Part shown: positions 16,630 to 25,064 of the stretch, one piece after another
Layout of the letters: every line of letters begins with the position of its first letter
How positions within the stretch are numbered: position 1 is the stretch's first letter
Source: Bradyrhizobium frederickii
GTDB lineage: Bacteria; Pseudomonadota; Alphaproteobacteria; Rhizobiales; Xanthobacteraceae
Assembly: GCF_004570865.1 (NCBI RefSeq)
Contig: NZ_SPQS01000027.1
Coordinates: 1-64,000 of the forward strand
Length of the DNA: 64,000 nucleotides
Direction: 5' to 3'
Notes under the pieces: generated by a model
What the model was told of the DNA's origin: nothing
Seen by the model: the letters and a program-made list of their open reading frames with translations, nothing else
Databases searched by the model: none
Translations under genes and position numbers: made by a program

Positions 16630-17216
16630 TTCAGCATCTCCGAGGCGGTGATGATCGACTGCGCGATCTCACCGATTTTCTTCTTCTCGCGCATCGCAGT
16701 GGAGCGCAGCAGCACATAGGCCTCGTCCTCGGTCAGGCCTTTCACCTTCATCAGGATGCCCTTGGCACGTTCGATGATCTTGCGGTCCTCGAGCTGCGAC
16801 TTGGTGCGCTCGAGTTCCTCCTGGAGCTTGGCGAAGGCGTTGAAGCGGGACACGCAGAGGTCGAGGATCGGCTTGATGCGCTCCTTCTTCAGCCCGTCGA
16901 CGATGTAGGCCGACACCCCCGCCTCGACCGAGGCCTGGATCGAGGCGGAATCGCTCTGATCCACGAACATCGCGATCGGCCGTTTCACGGCGCGGCTGAC
17001 CTGGAACATCGCCTCCAGCACGTCGCGGCTGGGGTTCTCCAGATCGATCAGGATGATGTCGGGGTCGACCGCATAAATACGGGCAAGCAGGCTCTGCATC
17101 TCGCTGATATGGACGACCTGCGTGAATCCGGCCTCCCGCAATCCCTCCTGCAGGATCGCGGCCCTGACAGGGCTTTCGTCGACGATCACGATTTTGGGCG
17201 ACTGTTCGGCGCTCAT
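16626..17216 (-). CDS. nasT: NasT, ANTAR-domain antitermination regulator
   Basis: 196 aa. The N-terminal receiver-like domain (about 8-125) starts KIVIVDESPVRAAILQ and includes IILIDLENPSRD. The C-terminal ANTAR RNA-binding domain (about 130-190) has RKIIERAKGILMKVKGLTEDEAY, and LRSTAMREKKKIGEIAQSII. It is the first gene of nasT-nasS-nirA-reductase on this strand. NasT freed from NasS binds leader RNA and prevents termination, switching on nitrate and nitrite assimilation genes. It starts 111 bases from the divergent rimO gene. Confidence 0.9.
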   Translation of the reverse strand: MSAEQSPKIVIVDESPVRAAILQEGLREAGFTQVVHISEMQSLLARIYAVDPDIILIDLENPSRDVLEAMFQVSRAVKRPIAMFVDQSDSASIQASVEAGVSAYIVDGLKKERIKPILDLCVSRFNAFAKLQEELERTKSQLEDRKIIERAKGILMKVKGLTEDEAYVLLRSTAMREKKKIGEIAQSIITASEMLK

Positions 17217-17327
17217 GGCTCACTCACGGCAGGCGATTCATCCATAGCACGCCGGAACGCCCTGCAAAGGGTTGTAATTGTGGGCAATTGGGACTAGCTG
17301 AGGCCGGTCAATCAGGCAGATTTGGAT

Positions 17328-18653
17328 ATGGATCAGGCGGCTGCGCCCAAGGTCAGCTTCGTGTCGCTCGGATGTCCCAAGGCATTGGTGGATTCCGAGC
17401 GCATCATCACGCGCCTGCGCGCCGAGGGCTACGAACTCGCCCGCAAGCATGACGGCGCCGATATCGTCATCGTCAACACCTGCGGCTTCCTCGACAGCGC
17501 CAAGCAGGAATCGCTGTCGGCGATCGGCGAGGCCATGGCCGAGAACGGCAAGGTGATCGTGACAGGCTGCATGGGCGCGGAACCGGAAGCGATCGAGCAG
17601 GCCTATCCCGGCGTGCTCTCCATCACCGGCCCGCAACAATATGAGAGCGTGCTCGATGCCGTGCACCGCGCGCTGCCGCCCGCGCACAATCCGCATCTCG
17701 ACCTGGTGCCGCCGCAGGGCATCAAGCTGACGCCGCGCCACTACGCCTATTTGAAGATCTCCGAAGGCTGCAATAACCGCTGCACCTTCTGCATCATCCC
17801 GAAGCTGCGCGGCGACCTGGTCTCGCGCCCGGCCAACGACGTGCTGCGCGAGGCCGAGCGCCTGGTCGGTGCTGGCGTCAAGGAGCTGCTGGTGATCTCG
17901 CAGGACACCTCGGCCTATGGCGTCGATCTCAAATATGCCGAGAGCCCGTGGAAGGACCGCCAGGTCCGCGCCAAATTTTTGGACCTCGCCCGCGAGCTCG
18001 GCGAGTTGGGCGCCTGGGTGCGGCTGCAATATGTCTACCCCTACCCGCATGTCGACGAGGTCATCGCGCTGATGAACGAGGGCAAGGTGCTGCCCTATCT
18101 CGACATCCCGTTCCAGCATGCGAGCCCCGAGGTCTTGAAGGCGATGAAGCGTCCGGCCGCGCAGGACAAGACGCTGGCGCGGATCAAGCGCTGGCGCGAG
18201 GAATGTCCGGATCTCGCTTTGCGCTCGACCTTCATCGTCGGCTTCCCCGGCGAGACCGATGCCGACTTCGCCTATCTGCTCGACTGGCTCGATGAGGCCG
18301 AGATCGACCGCCTTGGCTGCTTCAAATACGAGCCGGTCGCCGGCGCCACCTCGAACGCGATCGAGAACCCAGTGCCGGAAGAGGTCAAGCAGGAGCGCTA
18401 CAATGCGCTGATGGCCCGCCAGCAGAAGATCTCGGCACGCAGGCTGAAGCGCAAGGTCGGCACGCGCCAGCAGATCATCATCGACGAAGTCGGCCCGACT
18501 GTCGCCAAGGGCCGTTCCAAGGCCGACGCGCCGGAGATCGACGGCGCGGTGTATCTCACGAGCCGCCGCCCCTTGCGCGTCGGCGAGATCGTCACCGCCA
18601 AGATCGAGCGCGCCGATCAGTACGACCTGCACGGCAGCGTCGCGGGGTTCTGA
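17328..18653 (+). CDS. rimO: Ribosomal protein S12 methylthiotransferase RimO
   Basis: 441 aa. This radical-SAM enzyme adds a methylthio group to an Asp of ribosomal protein S12. UPF0004 domain: VSFVSLGCPKALVDSE with the first cluster Cys, VNTCGFLDSAK and VTGCMGA. Radical-SAM core: EGCNNRCTFCIIP (CxxxCxxC). A C-terminal TRAM domain is present (GTRQQIIIDEVG to the end). The Asp-rich RimO style (FLDSAKQESL, YLDIPFQH) separates it from MiaB. The start is the ATG at 17328; an in-frame TTG lies six bases earlier. Stand-alone gene divergent from nasT. Confidence 0.95.
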   Translation: MDQAAAPKVSFVSLGCPKALVDSERIITRLRAEGYELARKHDGADIVIVNTCGFLDSAKQESLSAIGEAMAENGKVIVTGCMGAEPEAIEQAYPGVLSITGPQQYESVLDAVHRALPPAHNPHLDLVPPQGIKLTPRHYAYLKISEGCNNRCTFCIIPKLRGDLVSRPANDVLREAERLVGAGVKELLVISQDTSAYGVDLKYAESPWKDRQVRAKFLDLARELGELGAWVRLQYVYPYPHVDEVIALMNEGKVLPYLDIPFQHASPEVLKAMKRPAAQDKTLARIKRWREECPDLALRSTFIVGFPGETDADFAYLLDWLDEAEIDRLGCFKYEPVAGATSNAIENPVPEEVKQERYNALMARQQKISARRLKRKVGTRQQIIIDEVGPTVAKGRSKADAPEIDGAVYLTSRRPLRVGEIVTAKIERADQYDLHGSVAGF

Positions 18654-18684
18654 CGCACTTGCGCGGCGACTACCACTCCATCAC

Positions 18685-18831
18685 CGTCATCCTGAGGCGC
18701 GCGCTCTGCGGCGCATCCGCGCCGTAGGGCGAGCCTCGAAGGACGACGGCCCGGCTGCATCCCGGCCGTCATCCTTCGAGCCTCCGCTTGCGATGCGTCG
18801 GCATCGCAAGCCTCGCACCTCAGGATGACGG
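18685..18831. repeat. Complex palindrome, family B (CGTCATCCTGAGG arms)
   Basis: The left arm CGTCATCCTGAGG at 18685 pairs with CCTCAGGATGACG ending at 18831. Inside are a second stem (CTCGAAGGACGACGG with CCGTCATCCTTCGAG) and a third (GCTTGCGATGC with GCATCGCAAGC). It occupies most of the 224-base gap between rimO and the convergent immunity-like gene. No T-tract is present. Confidence 0.8.
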
Positions 18832-18877
18832 GGCGACATGCGGGTTCGCTACCCTCAAAATGACGATGTGGATGCTG

Positions 18878-19903
18878 TCAGGCCAGCCATTTCGGCACCC
18901 AGCGCTCGGGGCGCGGGGCACGGGCGAGATCGGCCTTGGCTTCGGACAGCAGCGCCGGCTCGCCGTCGATGGTCGGGCGGACATCGTATGCGAAGCTCGG
19001 CATGACGCGGCCGTCGGCATGGAGGCCGAAATTCATCGCGTACCACAGCCCAAGCTCTGGCTGCGCACGGCGCATCTCCTCGCGCAGATCGCGCAGCAGG
19101 GACTCGATCGATGCGGCCTCTTCGAACGGCTGCGGTCCGCGCGAGAGCACGCGCGCCTCATACTGCTTGCCGACGATCGCGACCTCGAAGCGGGTCTGGT
19201 CCCAGGGCTTCTTGCCTTTGGGCAGATGCGCCGCGAGCCGCCAGCCGAGCTCGGCCATCAGCCGATGATTGGCCCAATAGTCCTCGCGCTCCCGGCTCCA
19301 CTTCTCCATGAAACCGCGGAAGTCGGGTAGCTCCGACGACATTTCCTCGGCCACTGTCGGCTCGCCCGGCGGCCGTCCGGCGAGCCATTGCGCGAGCTCG
19401 ACCGTCTGGCACTCCACCTCCTCGCGCGGCTTCAGATCGCTCCAGGTGTCGTCGAATTGTTGCGACGTCAGTTTGGCGAGCAGCCCGTCGAGGCTCGGCG
19501 CCAGCAATTCGTAATCGCCCTCCGACCCCAGCCCGACGATCGGCGGATTGTCGCGGTCGAGACCTGCGCCGTACCAGCCGCCGACGGCCGAGCCATCCGG
19601 CAGCCGCATGAATAGCGAAAACCTGTCCCGCAAGGGACTGCCGTCGATGATCGGTGCGTGATCGGAGAACTGGCCTTGCAGCGAAAAGCAGCCGACGCAG
19701 CCCCACGGGCGCCCGTCGAGCCAGGCGGCAAAGTCGACCAGCAGCGGAGGCGCTTCGATGCCCGGCGGAAATGCGCCGCGAACGCTGTCGAGGTCGATTG
19801 GATAAGGCGTATCGGACAAGGCTGAAACTGTCTCGTTGGTCCCGCCCCTCTTGGTCTGAGCCGAGCTGCATCCGGTTCGAACCAATTCGCGTACCTCGAT
19901 CAC
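18878..19903 (-). CDS. Immunity-like protein (SUKH/YezG-like features), orphan
   Basis: 341 aa, acidic, no signal peptide or membrane helix. Two parts can be seen. Residues about 30-130 (LVDFAAWLDGRPWGCVGCFS, FMRLPDGSAVGGWYGAG) have the aromatic/Gly pattern of SMI1/KNR4 (SUKH)-type domains. The C-terminal 130 (ELGLWYAMNFGLHADGR, FAYDVRPTIDGEPAL) resemble YezG/DUF600-type immunity proteins. Both resemblances are by eye and could be wrong. Such proteins neutralise polymorphic toxins, but no toxin or secretion gene is next to it. The first ATG is taken as the start; the first 30 residues look non-conserved, so the true start may be later. Confidence 0.5.
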   Translation of the reverse strand: MIEVRELVRTGCSSAQTKRGGTNETVSALSDTPYPIDLDSVRGAFPPGIEAPPLLVDFAAWLDGRPWGCVGCFSLQGQFSDHAPIIDGSPLRDRFSLFMRLPDGSAVGGWYGAGLDRDNPPIVGLGSEGDYELLAPSLDGLLAKLTSQQFDDTWSDLKPREEVECQTVELAQWLAGRPPGEPTVAEEMSSELPDFRGFMEKWSREREDYWANHRLMAELGWRLAAHLPKGKKPWDQTRFEVAIVGKQYEARVLSRGPQPFEEAASIESLLRDLREEMRRAQPELGLWYAMNFGLHADGRVMPSFAYDVRPTIDGEPALLSEAKADLARAPRPERWVPKWLA

Positions 19904-20157
19904 AAACGCGCCAGCGACGCGATGGTTTCTGCGGGCGCGACAATGAAATGACGGAAAACCAGCGGTATCCGGGAGCGGACCATGCCCGCCCCGATGACCG
20001 CATCGGCCTTGCTCGCACCCTTCGTCGTCGCGACTGCCGCGGCGCTACGTGCGCGACTGCCTGCGGAACGTATTGTGACACTATAGTGCATTCGCGCAGG
20101 GGTCACGGACTCGGCCTAACTCTGCCCGCGCATTTTCAACGCGAGCGAGGAACGAGG

Positions 20158-20796
20158 ATGAGCCTCTCGGGCATGCTGCGCACACAGCGCTTCGACGATT
20201 ACCGCTTCTACCATCAGAGCACCGTCAACCAGACATTGCACCTCTTCAGCGCCGTGATCTTCCTGTTCTGCTACGCGCTGCTGTTCGTAGACCCCGCGCT
20301 CGCCGGCATCGTCGGCTGGCTTGCGATGCTGACGCGGCAGACCGGGCATTTCTTCTTCGAGCCGAACGGCTATGACGCCGTCAACGACGTCAGCAACGAG
20401 TACAAGGAAGCGATCAAGGTCGGCTACAACCAGACCCGCAAGATCATCCTGCTGCTGGTATGGGGCAGCGCGCCGATCGCGCTGTATTTCCATCCGACGC
20501 TGTTCGGACTTTTCGATGCGCCGGCCGGGCGTCTCGACTTCATCCGGCACGTCGGCACGCTCTGGCTCGCGATCGGCATCGGCGGCGGACTGGCCCGCAT
20601 GCTCCAGCTCTTCGTCACGCGCGACCTCACGACCGGCCTGGTCTGGGCGTTCAAGGTGCTGACCGACCCGTTCCACAACATCGCGCTGTACTGGAGATCG
20701 CCGCTCAAGCTGATGCGCGGCGAGCTCTTGGACACCGCGATTGCGGACGCGGATTGGGGCGAGGAGGATGCCGAGGAAGCCGCCCACCTCACCTGA
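20158..20796 (+). CDS. Multi-pass membrane protein, possibly DUF962/Mpo1-like
   Basis: 212 aa with about four transmembrane stretches (LFSAVIFLFCYALLFV, LAGIVGWLAML, IILLLVWGSAPIALYF, LWLAIGIGGGLARML). Near the N-terminus, FYHQSTVNQTLHLFSA, and after the second helix TGHFFFEPNG, give spaced His, Asn and His residues similar to the membrane-bound DUF962/Mpo1 2-hydroxy fatty acid dioxygenases; this is tentative. The C-terminus is acidic and cytoplasmic. The 254 bases upstream hold no gene, but contain a perfect CACTATAGTG palindrome at 20079-20088 that may be a regulator site. GAGGAACGAGG precedes the ATG. Confidence 0.6.
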   Translation: MSLSGMLRTQRFDDYRFYHQSTVNQTLHLFSAVIFLFCYALLFVDPALAGIVGWLAMLTRQTGHFFFEPNGYDAVNDVSNEYKEAIKVGYNQTRKIILLLVWGSAPIALYFHPTLFGLFDAPAGRLDFIRHVGTLWLAIGIGGGLARMLQLFVTRDLTTGLVWAFKVLTDPFHNIALYWRSPLKLMRGELLDTAIADADWGEEDAEEAAHLT

Positions 20797-20834
20797 CCGA
20801 TGCACGCCAGGCGGGTGTTCGGCAAAACGCCCGC

Positions 20835-20863
20835 TTGACAAGCCCTGCCATTCGGCTGTACGG
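20835..20863 (+). promoter_or_regulatory. Promoter for the arginine leader and argD-like gene
   Basis: A perfect TTGACA -35 element at 20835-20840 is followed, at a 16-17 base spacing, by a weak -10 region (TGTACG/GTACGG, 20857-20863). Transcription would start near 20870-20873, at or just before the leader-peptide ATG, making the leader ORF leaderless or nearly so. The same arrangement is known for the trp leader peptide of rhizobia. Confidence 0.5.
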
Positions 20864-20872
20864 ACGCGCCCC

Positions 20873-20962
20873 ATGATCAACCGGACCAACCAGCGCACCG
20901 CCATGCTCCGTCGTCGCTCCCGCGACGATGAGAGGGTGCGCCATGTCCGACGACGCCGCTGA
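20873..20962 (+). CDS. Arginine-rich leader peptide, 29 aa with 12 Arg codons
   Basis: ATG at 20873 to TGA at 20960-20962. The peptide contains MLRRRSRDDER in the middle and ends HVRRRR; 12 of 29 residues are Arg, in two tight groups (codons 13-17 and 26-29). It ends 30 bases before an intrinsic terminator and 103 bases before an acetylornithine aminotransferase-like gene. This is the layout of a classical attenuator leader: ribosome stalling at Arg codons when charged tRNA-Arg is short should prevent termination. No Shine-Dalgarno sequence precedes it, consistent with a leaderless start. An inner ATG at codon 11 would give a 19-residue version. Confidence 0.6.
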   Translation: MINRTNQRTAMLRRRSRDDERVRHVRRRR

Positions 20963-20991
20963 ACCACTAAAATTCAGCCGAAGTTTTCGAG

Positions 20992-21027
20992 AAGGCCGCA
21001 CCCGCAAGGTGCGGCCTTTCTGCTTTT
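20992..21027 (+). terminator. Intrinsic terminator, proposed attenuator of argD-like gene
   Basis: An 11-bp perfect stem, AAGGCCGCACC (20992-21002) with GGTGCGGCCTT (21008-21018), has a 5-base loop and is followed by TCTGCTTTTT. It stands between the leader ORF and the aminotransferase, not after a gene. The 5' arm contains CGCACCC (20997-21003), which can pair instead with GGGTGCG (20934-20940) inside the leader ORF, giving an alternative antiterminator. Confidence 0.8.
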
Positions 21028-21064
21028 TGCGCCCGTTTTCCACCCGCCTCCAGAGGAGTTCGAC

Positions 21065-22255
21065 ATGACGACGCATCCGTACGACGCGCTGATGGACATC
21101 ACCGCACGGCCGAAAGCCGTGTTCGTCCGCGGCGCCGGCTCCTACCTCTGGGACGACGGCCGCAAGCGCTATCTCGACTTCGTGCAGGGCTGGGCCGTCA
21201 ACTGTCTCGGCCACTCCCCGCCCGCGGTCGCCGACGCCCTGGCTTCGCAGGCGAAACGGCTCTTGACGCCGAGCCCGGCTTTCTACAACGAGCCGAGCCT
21301 GAAGCTGGCCGAAGCGCTGGTCGCGGCCAGCGCGTTCGATCAGGTGTTCTTCGCCAATTCCGGCGCGGAAGCCAACGAGGGCGCGATCAAGCTCGCGCGC
21401 AAATATGGCAGCCTGCACAAGGGCGGCGCGTTCGAGATCATCAGCTTCGAAGGCGGCTTCCACGGCAGGACGCTGGCGACGATGTCGGCCTCGGGCAAGA
21501 AAGCGTTCGAGCCGCTGTTCGAGCCGAAGGTCGCAGGCTTCAAGAAGGCCAAGCTCAACGACATCGCCTCGGTCGAGAGACTGATCAACGACAACACCGT
21601 CGCGGTGATGCTCGAGCCGATCCAGGGTGAATCAGGCGTCTGGCCGGCGACCGATGCGTTCCTGCAGCAGCTGCGCGCGCTGACCGATGCGCGCGGCCTG
21701 CTGCTCATTTTCGACGAGATCCAGACCGGCATGGGCCGGACTGGAAAACTCTTCCACTACGAGCACACGGGGATTGCGCCCGACATCATGACGCTCGGCA
21801 AGGGCATCGGCGGCGGCGTGCCGCTCGCAGCGCTGCTCGCGACCGAACGCGCCTCCTGCTTCGAGCACGGCGATCAGGGCGGCACGTTCAACGGCAACCC
21901 GATCATGTGCGCGGCGGGCCTTGCGGTGCTCGAGGAGGTCGGCAAACCGGACTTCCTCAAACAGGTCGCCGAGACCGGCCTGCTGCTTGAAAGCGAGCTG
22001 CAGAAGGTCTCGGCCCGGCACGGCCTCGGCGGCGTGCGGGGACGCGGCCTGTTGCTCGCGCTCGACCTCAAGCTGCCGATCGCGCCCGGCATCGTCGCGC
22101 AGGCGTTCGAGGCCGGCGTGCTCCTGAACGCGCCGCAGGTCGACACCCTGCGCTTCATGCCGGCACTCAACGTCGCGAAGGCGGAGATCGCCGAGATGAT
22201 CGATTGTCTCGACGGGATCCTGACCAAGGCCGGCGCGGCACGGCGGGTGGCGTAA
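21065..22255 (+). CDS. argD: Acetylornithine aminotransferase-like enzyme (ArgD family)
   Basis: 396 aa, class III PLP aminotransferase. Markers: FVQGWAVNCLGHSPP, FFANSGAEANEGAIKLARKY (PLP phosphate site), GGFHGRTLATMSASGK, EPIQGESGVWPA, LLIFDEIQTGMGRTG (PLP Asp) and MTLGKGIGGG with the catalytic Lys. It converts N-acetylglutamate semialdehyde and glutamate to N-acetylornithine in arginine synthesis, and can often serve in lysine synthesis too. CAGAGGAG lies seven bases before the ATG. The arginine-rich leader and terminator upstream indicate regulation by arginine supply, which supports the biosynthetic role; a second argD copy elsewhere is common in this group. Confidence 0.88.
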   Translation: MTTHPYDALMDITARPKAVFVRGAGSYLWDDGRKRYLDFVQGWAVNCLGHSPPAVADALASQAKRLLTPSPAFYNEPSLKLAEALVAASAFDQVFFANSGAEANEGAIKLARKYGSLHKGGAFEIISFEGGFHGRTLATMSASGKKAFEPLFEPKVAGFKKAKLNDIASVERLINDNTVAVMLEPIQGESGVWPATDAFLQQLRALTDARGLLLIFDEIQTGMGRTGKLFHYEHTGIAPDIMTLGKGIGGGVPLAALLATERASCFEHGDQGGTFNGNPIMCAAGLAVLEEVGKPDFLKQVAETGLLLESELQKVSARHGLGGVRGRGLLLALDLKLPIAPGIVAQAFEAGVLLNAPQVDTLRFMPALNVAKAEIAEMIDCLDGILTKAGAARRVA

Positions 22256-22265
22256 GAACAGGTGC

Positions 22266-22343
22266 CGTAGGGTGGGCAAAGCGAAGCGTGCCTACCAATC
22301 AGAAATGGTGGGCACGGCGCTTCGCGCCTTTGCCCACCCTACG
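22266..22343. repeat. Dispersed palindrome, family A, third copy
   Basis: The shortest copy in the window: CGTAGGGTGGGCAAAGCGAAG left arm and CTTTGCCCACCCTACG right arm, with a reduced centre. It lies between the convergent argD-like and quinone reductase genes, within 11 bases of the argD stop, where it could block read-through. Confidence 0.85.
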
Positions 22344-22365
22344 AGATATCAACCGTGACGGCGAG

Positions 22366-23340
22366 TTACGGCTTCAAGATCGACGCGCCCGTGGTCTTGC
22401 GGCTTTCGAGGTCGATATGGGCTTTCGCGGCGTCCTTGAGCGCGTAGGCGTGGTTGATCGGCACGTGCAGCTTGCCGTTGATGACGGCGGCAAACAGCGT
22501 GTCGGCGCCTTCCAGCAGCTCCTTGCGCGTGCCGACGTAATCGTTGAGCTTGGGCCGCGTCGCGAACAGCGAGCCGTGATTGTTGAGCTCGGCGATCGCG
22601 AATGGCGGCACCGGACCTGAGGCGTTGCCGAACGAGACGAACATGCCGCGCGGCTTCAGGCAGGACAGCGAGCCCGGGAAGGTCGCCTTGCCGACGCCGT
22701 CATAGACGACGTCGCAGCCCTCGTTGCGGCTGATCTGCTTGACGCGCGCGACGAAATCCTCCTCGTTGTAGAGGATGACGTGGTCGCAGCCGTTGGCCTC
22801 GGCGAGCTCGGCCTTCTCGCGCGAGCCGACCGTGCCGATGACATGGGCGCCGAGCGCCCTCGCCCATTGGCAGGCGAGCAAGCCGATGCCGCCGGCGGCG
22901 GCATGGATCAGCACGCGGTGATGCGGCTCGACCTTGAAGGTCTTGTGCAGGAGATACCAGACGGTCAGCCCCTTCAGCATCAGCACCGCACCCTGCTCGT
23001 GGGTGATGTGGTCGGGCAGCTTGACCAGCTTCTCCCAGGGGATGTTGCGCTCGCCGGTATAGGCGCCGAGATTGTGATAGTAGGCGACGCGGTCGCCGGG
23101 ATGAAAATTTGTAACGCCTGGCCCGACCGCGACCACCTCGCCCGAGGCCTCGTTGCCGGCGATGAAGGGCAGCCCCGGCGCCTTGTAGAGACCGGTGCGG
23201 TAATAGACGTCGATGAAGTTCAGGCCGACCGCGTGCTGGCGGATCCGCACCTCGCCGGGGCCGGGCGCCGGCACATCGACGCTCTCATAGACCAGAGCCT
23301 CGGGCCCCCCGACCTTGTGCACACGGACCGCTTTGGTCAT
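22366..23340 (-). CDS. qor: NADPH:quinone oxidoreductase, zeta-crystallin-like MDR family
   Basis: 324 aa. Zinc-free medium-chain reductase that passes electrons from NADPH to quinones, one at a time in the E. coli Qor enzyme. Seen: VGLNFIDVYYRTGLY, PFIAGNEASGEVVAVGPGV, AYYHNLGAYTGE, and the dinucleotide fold VLIHAAAGGIGLLACQWARALG, where the AAxxGxG motif is NADPH-type. No structural-zinc Cys cluster is present. I start at 23340 (MTKAVRVHK); 13 extra codons upstream look non-native. Cytoplasmic, apparently single-gene. Confidence 0.88.
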   Translation of the reverse strand: MTKAVRVHKVGGPEALVYESVDVPAPGPGEVRIRQHAVGLNFIDVYYRTGLYKAPGLPFIAGNEASGEVVAVGPGVTNFHPGDRVAYYHNLGAYTGERNIPWEKLVKLPDHITHEQGAVLMLKGLTVWYLLHKTFKVEPHHRVLIHAAAGGIGLLACQWARALGAHVIGTVGSREKAELAEANGCDHVILYNEEDFVARVKQISRNEGCDVVYDGVGKATFPGSLSCLKPRGMFVSFGNASGPVPPFAIAELNNHGSLFATRPKLNDYVGTRKELLEGADTLFAAVINGKLHVPINHAYALKDAAKAHIDLESRKTTGASILKP

Positions 23341-23416
23341 CGCCTGATTCCTCTTCTCCAGGGCGCAAGCGAAAGACATCGCGCCCGCCTTGTCAACTCG
23401 ATGGCAGCTGGAACGC

Positions 23417-24151
23417 CTAAACCGACGGCCTGCCGGACTTCTTGCGGTTGCGCTTGGCCATCACGTTGAAGAATTCGACCGCCGCCGAGAACGCAATGGC
23501 GAAATAGATATAGCCGCGCGGAATATGGAATTGGAATCCGTCCGCGACCAGCGCGACGCCGATCAGCACCAGGAAGGCCAGAGCCAGCATTTTCGTGGTC
23601 GGATGCTCCGCGACGAAGCGCGCCACCGGGCCCGACGAGACGTACATGATCAGGCAGGCGATCACCACCGCCGCGATCATGATCTCGATGTCCTGCGCCA
23701 TGCCGATCGCGGTGATGATCGAGTCCAGCGAGAACACGATGTCGATGATCACGATCTGGACGATCACCCAGAAGAAGGCGTTGCCGCCGGACTTCTCGTC
23801 GCCCTCGCCGTCATCGGCTTCGACCTCGGCGTGGATCTCGTGCGTCGCCTTCGCGATCAGGAACAGGCCGCCGCCGATTAGGATGAGGTCGCGCCAGGAG
23901 AAATCGTACCCCGTAAACGAGAACACCGGCGCGGTCAGGCCGATCAGCCAGACCAGCAGGCCGAGCAGGATGAGGCGGAAGATCAGCGCCAGCGCCAGCC
24001 CGATCTGGCGGGCGCGGTGCGCCTGCTTCTCGGGGATGCGCGAGACGATCACCGATATGAAAATGACGTTGTCGATGCCGAGCACGATCTCGAGCGCGGT
24101 CAATGTCAGCAGCGCCGCCCAGGCTTCGGGGCTGGTCAGCAAGTGCATCAT
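23417..24151 (-). CDS. TerC/YkoY-family integral membrane protein
   Basis: 244 aa, about seven membrane helices. LEIVLGIDNVIFISVIVSR in the first third and IDIVFSLDSIITAIGM in the second half are the duplicated TerC signature with Asp residues in the membrane. Family members take part in metal (manganese) export or metal loading of exported proteins. A charged cytoplasmic loop (EVEADDGEGDEKSGG) separates the halves, and a basic tail (KRNRKKSGRPSV) ends the protein. Its start overlaps the Pcs stop by ATGA, so the two membrane proteins are translationally coupled. Confidence 0.85.
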   Translation of the reverse strand: MMHLLTSPEAWAALLTLTALEIVLGIDNVIFISVIVSRIPEKQAHRARQIGLALALIFRLILLGLLVWLIGLTAPVFSFTGYDFSWRDLILIGGGLFLIAKATHEIHAEVEADDGEGDEKSGGNAFFWVIVQIVIIDIVFSLDSIITAIGMAQDIEIMIAAVVIACLIMYVSSGPVARFVAEHPTTKMLALAFLVLIGVALVADGFQFHIPRGYIYFAIAFSAAVEFFNVMAKRNRKKSGRPSV

Positions 24152-24873
24152 GCGAAGGATCTGACGAGGCGGATCAAGGCGTCGCTGAAGCTGATCCAGA
24201 GCGCGATGGCACAGAGCGCGATGGTGACGCCGGTGCCGACGCGAAAGTCCATCTCCAGCACGTAGAGGCCGAGCACCGCCCAGATCGCGATCAGCGACAT
24301 CGTCAGCCAGCGCAGCCGCACGACGCGGACCGGATGCAGCACGTGGAACGGCACGAAGGTCAGCACGACCAGCGCGGTCACCAGCAGCGTCGACCACAGC
24401 GGCGGCCAGTGCAGCAGGAACAGATAGAACGCCGCCGCATTCCACAGCGCCGGGAAGCCGCGAAAATGATTGTCATCCGCCTTCATGCGCAAATCGGCGA
24501 AATATAATGCGCTGGTGACGATGATCGCGATGCCGAGCAAGGGAGCTGCGACGGGCAGCAACAGGCCGCTGGCCACGATCGCATAGGCCGGCACGAACAC
24601 ATAGGTGACGAAGTCGACCACGAGATCGAGCACGTCGCCCGACCAGTTCGGCTGCACGTTCTTGACGTCGAGCCGGCGCGCGATCGGACCGTCGATCGCG
24701 TCGATGATCAGGGCGACGCCCAGCCATTGAAACATCGCCGCCCAGTGCTCGCGCACGGCCTCCAGCATCGCCAGCAGCGCGAGCGCCGCGCCGAACGCAG
24801 TGAAGATGTGCACCGAGAAGGCCGCGGCGCGGATCGCGGGCGTGGGCTTCAGGGAATCCTCTTGGCTATCCAT
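24148..24873 (-). CDS. pcs: Phosphatidylcholine synthase (CDP-diacylglycerol:choline phosphatidyltransferase)
   Basis: 241 aa membrane protein with several helices. The CDP-alcohol phosphotransferase motif D-G-x2-A-R-x8-G-x3-D-x3-D is seen as DGPIARRLD ... GDVLDLVVDF, though the DG-to-GD spacing is slightly longer than the general consensus, as is normal for Pcs. It condenses choline with CDP-diacylglycerol in one step to make phosphatidylcholine, a lipid rhizobia need for effective symbiosis. Start taken at 24873 (MDSQED); 20 upstream codons are open. Coupled to the downstream TerC gene. Confidence 0.88.
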   Translation of the reverse strand: MDSQEDSLKPTPAIRAAAFSVHIFTAFGAALALLAMLEAVREHWAAMFQWLGVALIIDAIDGPIARRLDVKNVQPNWSGDVLDLVVDFVTYVFVPAYAIVASGLLLPVAAPLLGIAIIVTSALYFADLRMKADDNHFRGFPALWNAAAFYLFLLHWPPLWSTLLVTALVVLTFVPFHVLHPVRVVRLRWLTMSLIAIWAVLGLYVLEMDFRVGTGVTIALCAIALWISFSDALIRLVRSFA

Positions 24874-25064
24874 GGCTTCTGCTATCAGAATGAGGCCGAT
24901 TTGCACATCCGCCATTGCGGCGCGCCGGCGCATGATGGACCGTAAAATCAGGCGAAATCAGTTAACGGCTGAACTGGCTGCCGCCGCACCGTCAGGCGCC
25001 CCCCGGAATGACAACCGAGAGACTTGAGCTTGAATTTGCCGCCGGGCGTGTCATGTGTCGTTCC

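Noticed and set aside
19900..20106. 68-codon minus-strand ORF between the immunity-like and DUF962-like genes
   Set aside because: No ribosome site and no recognisable pattern; it covers the likely promoter region with the CACTATAGTG palindrome.
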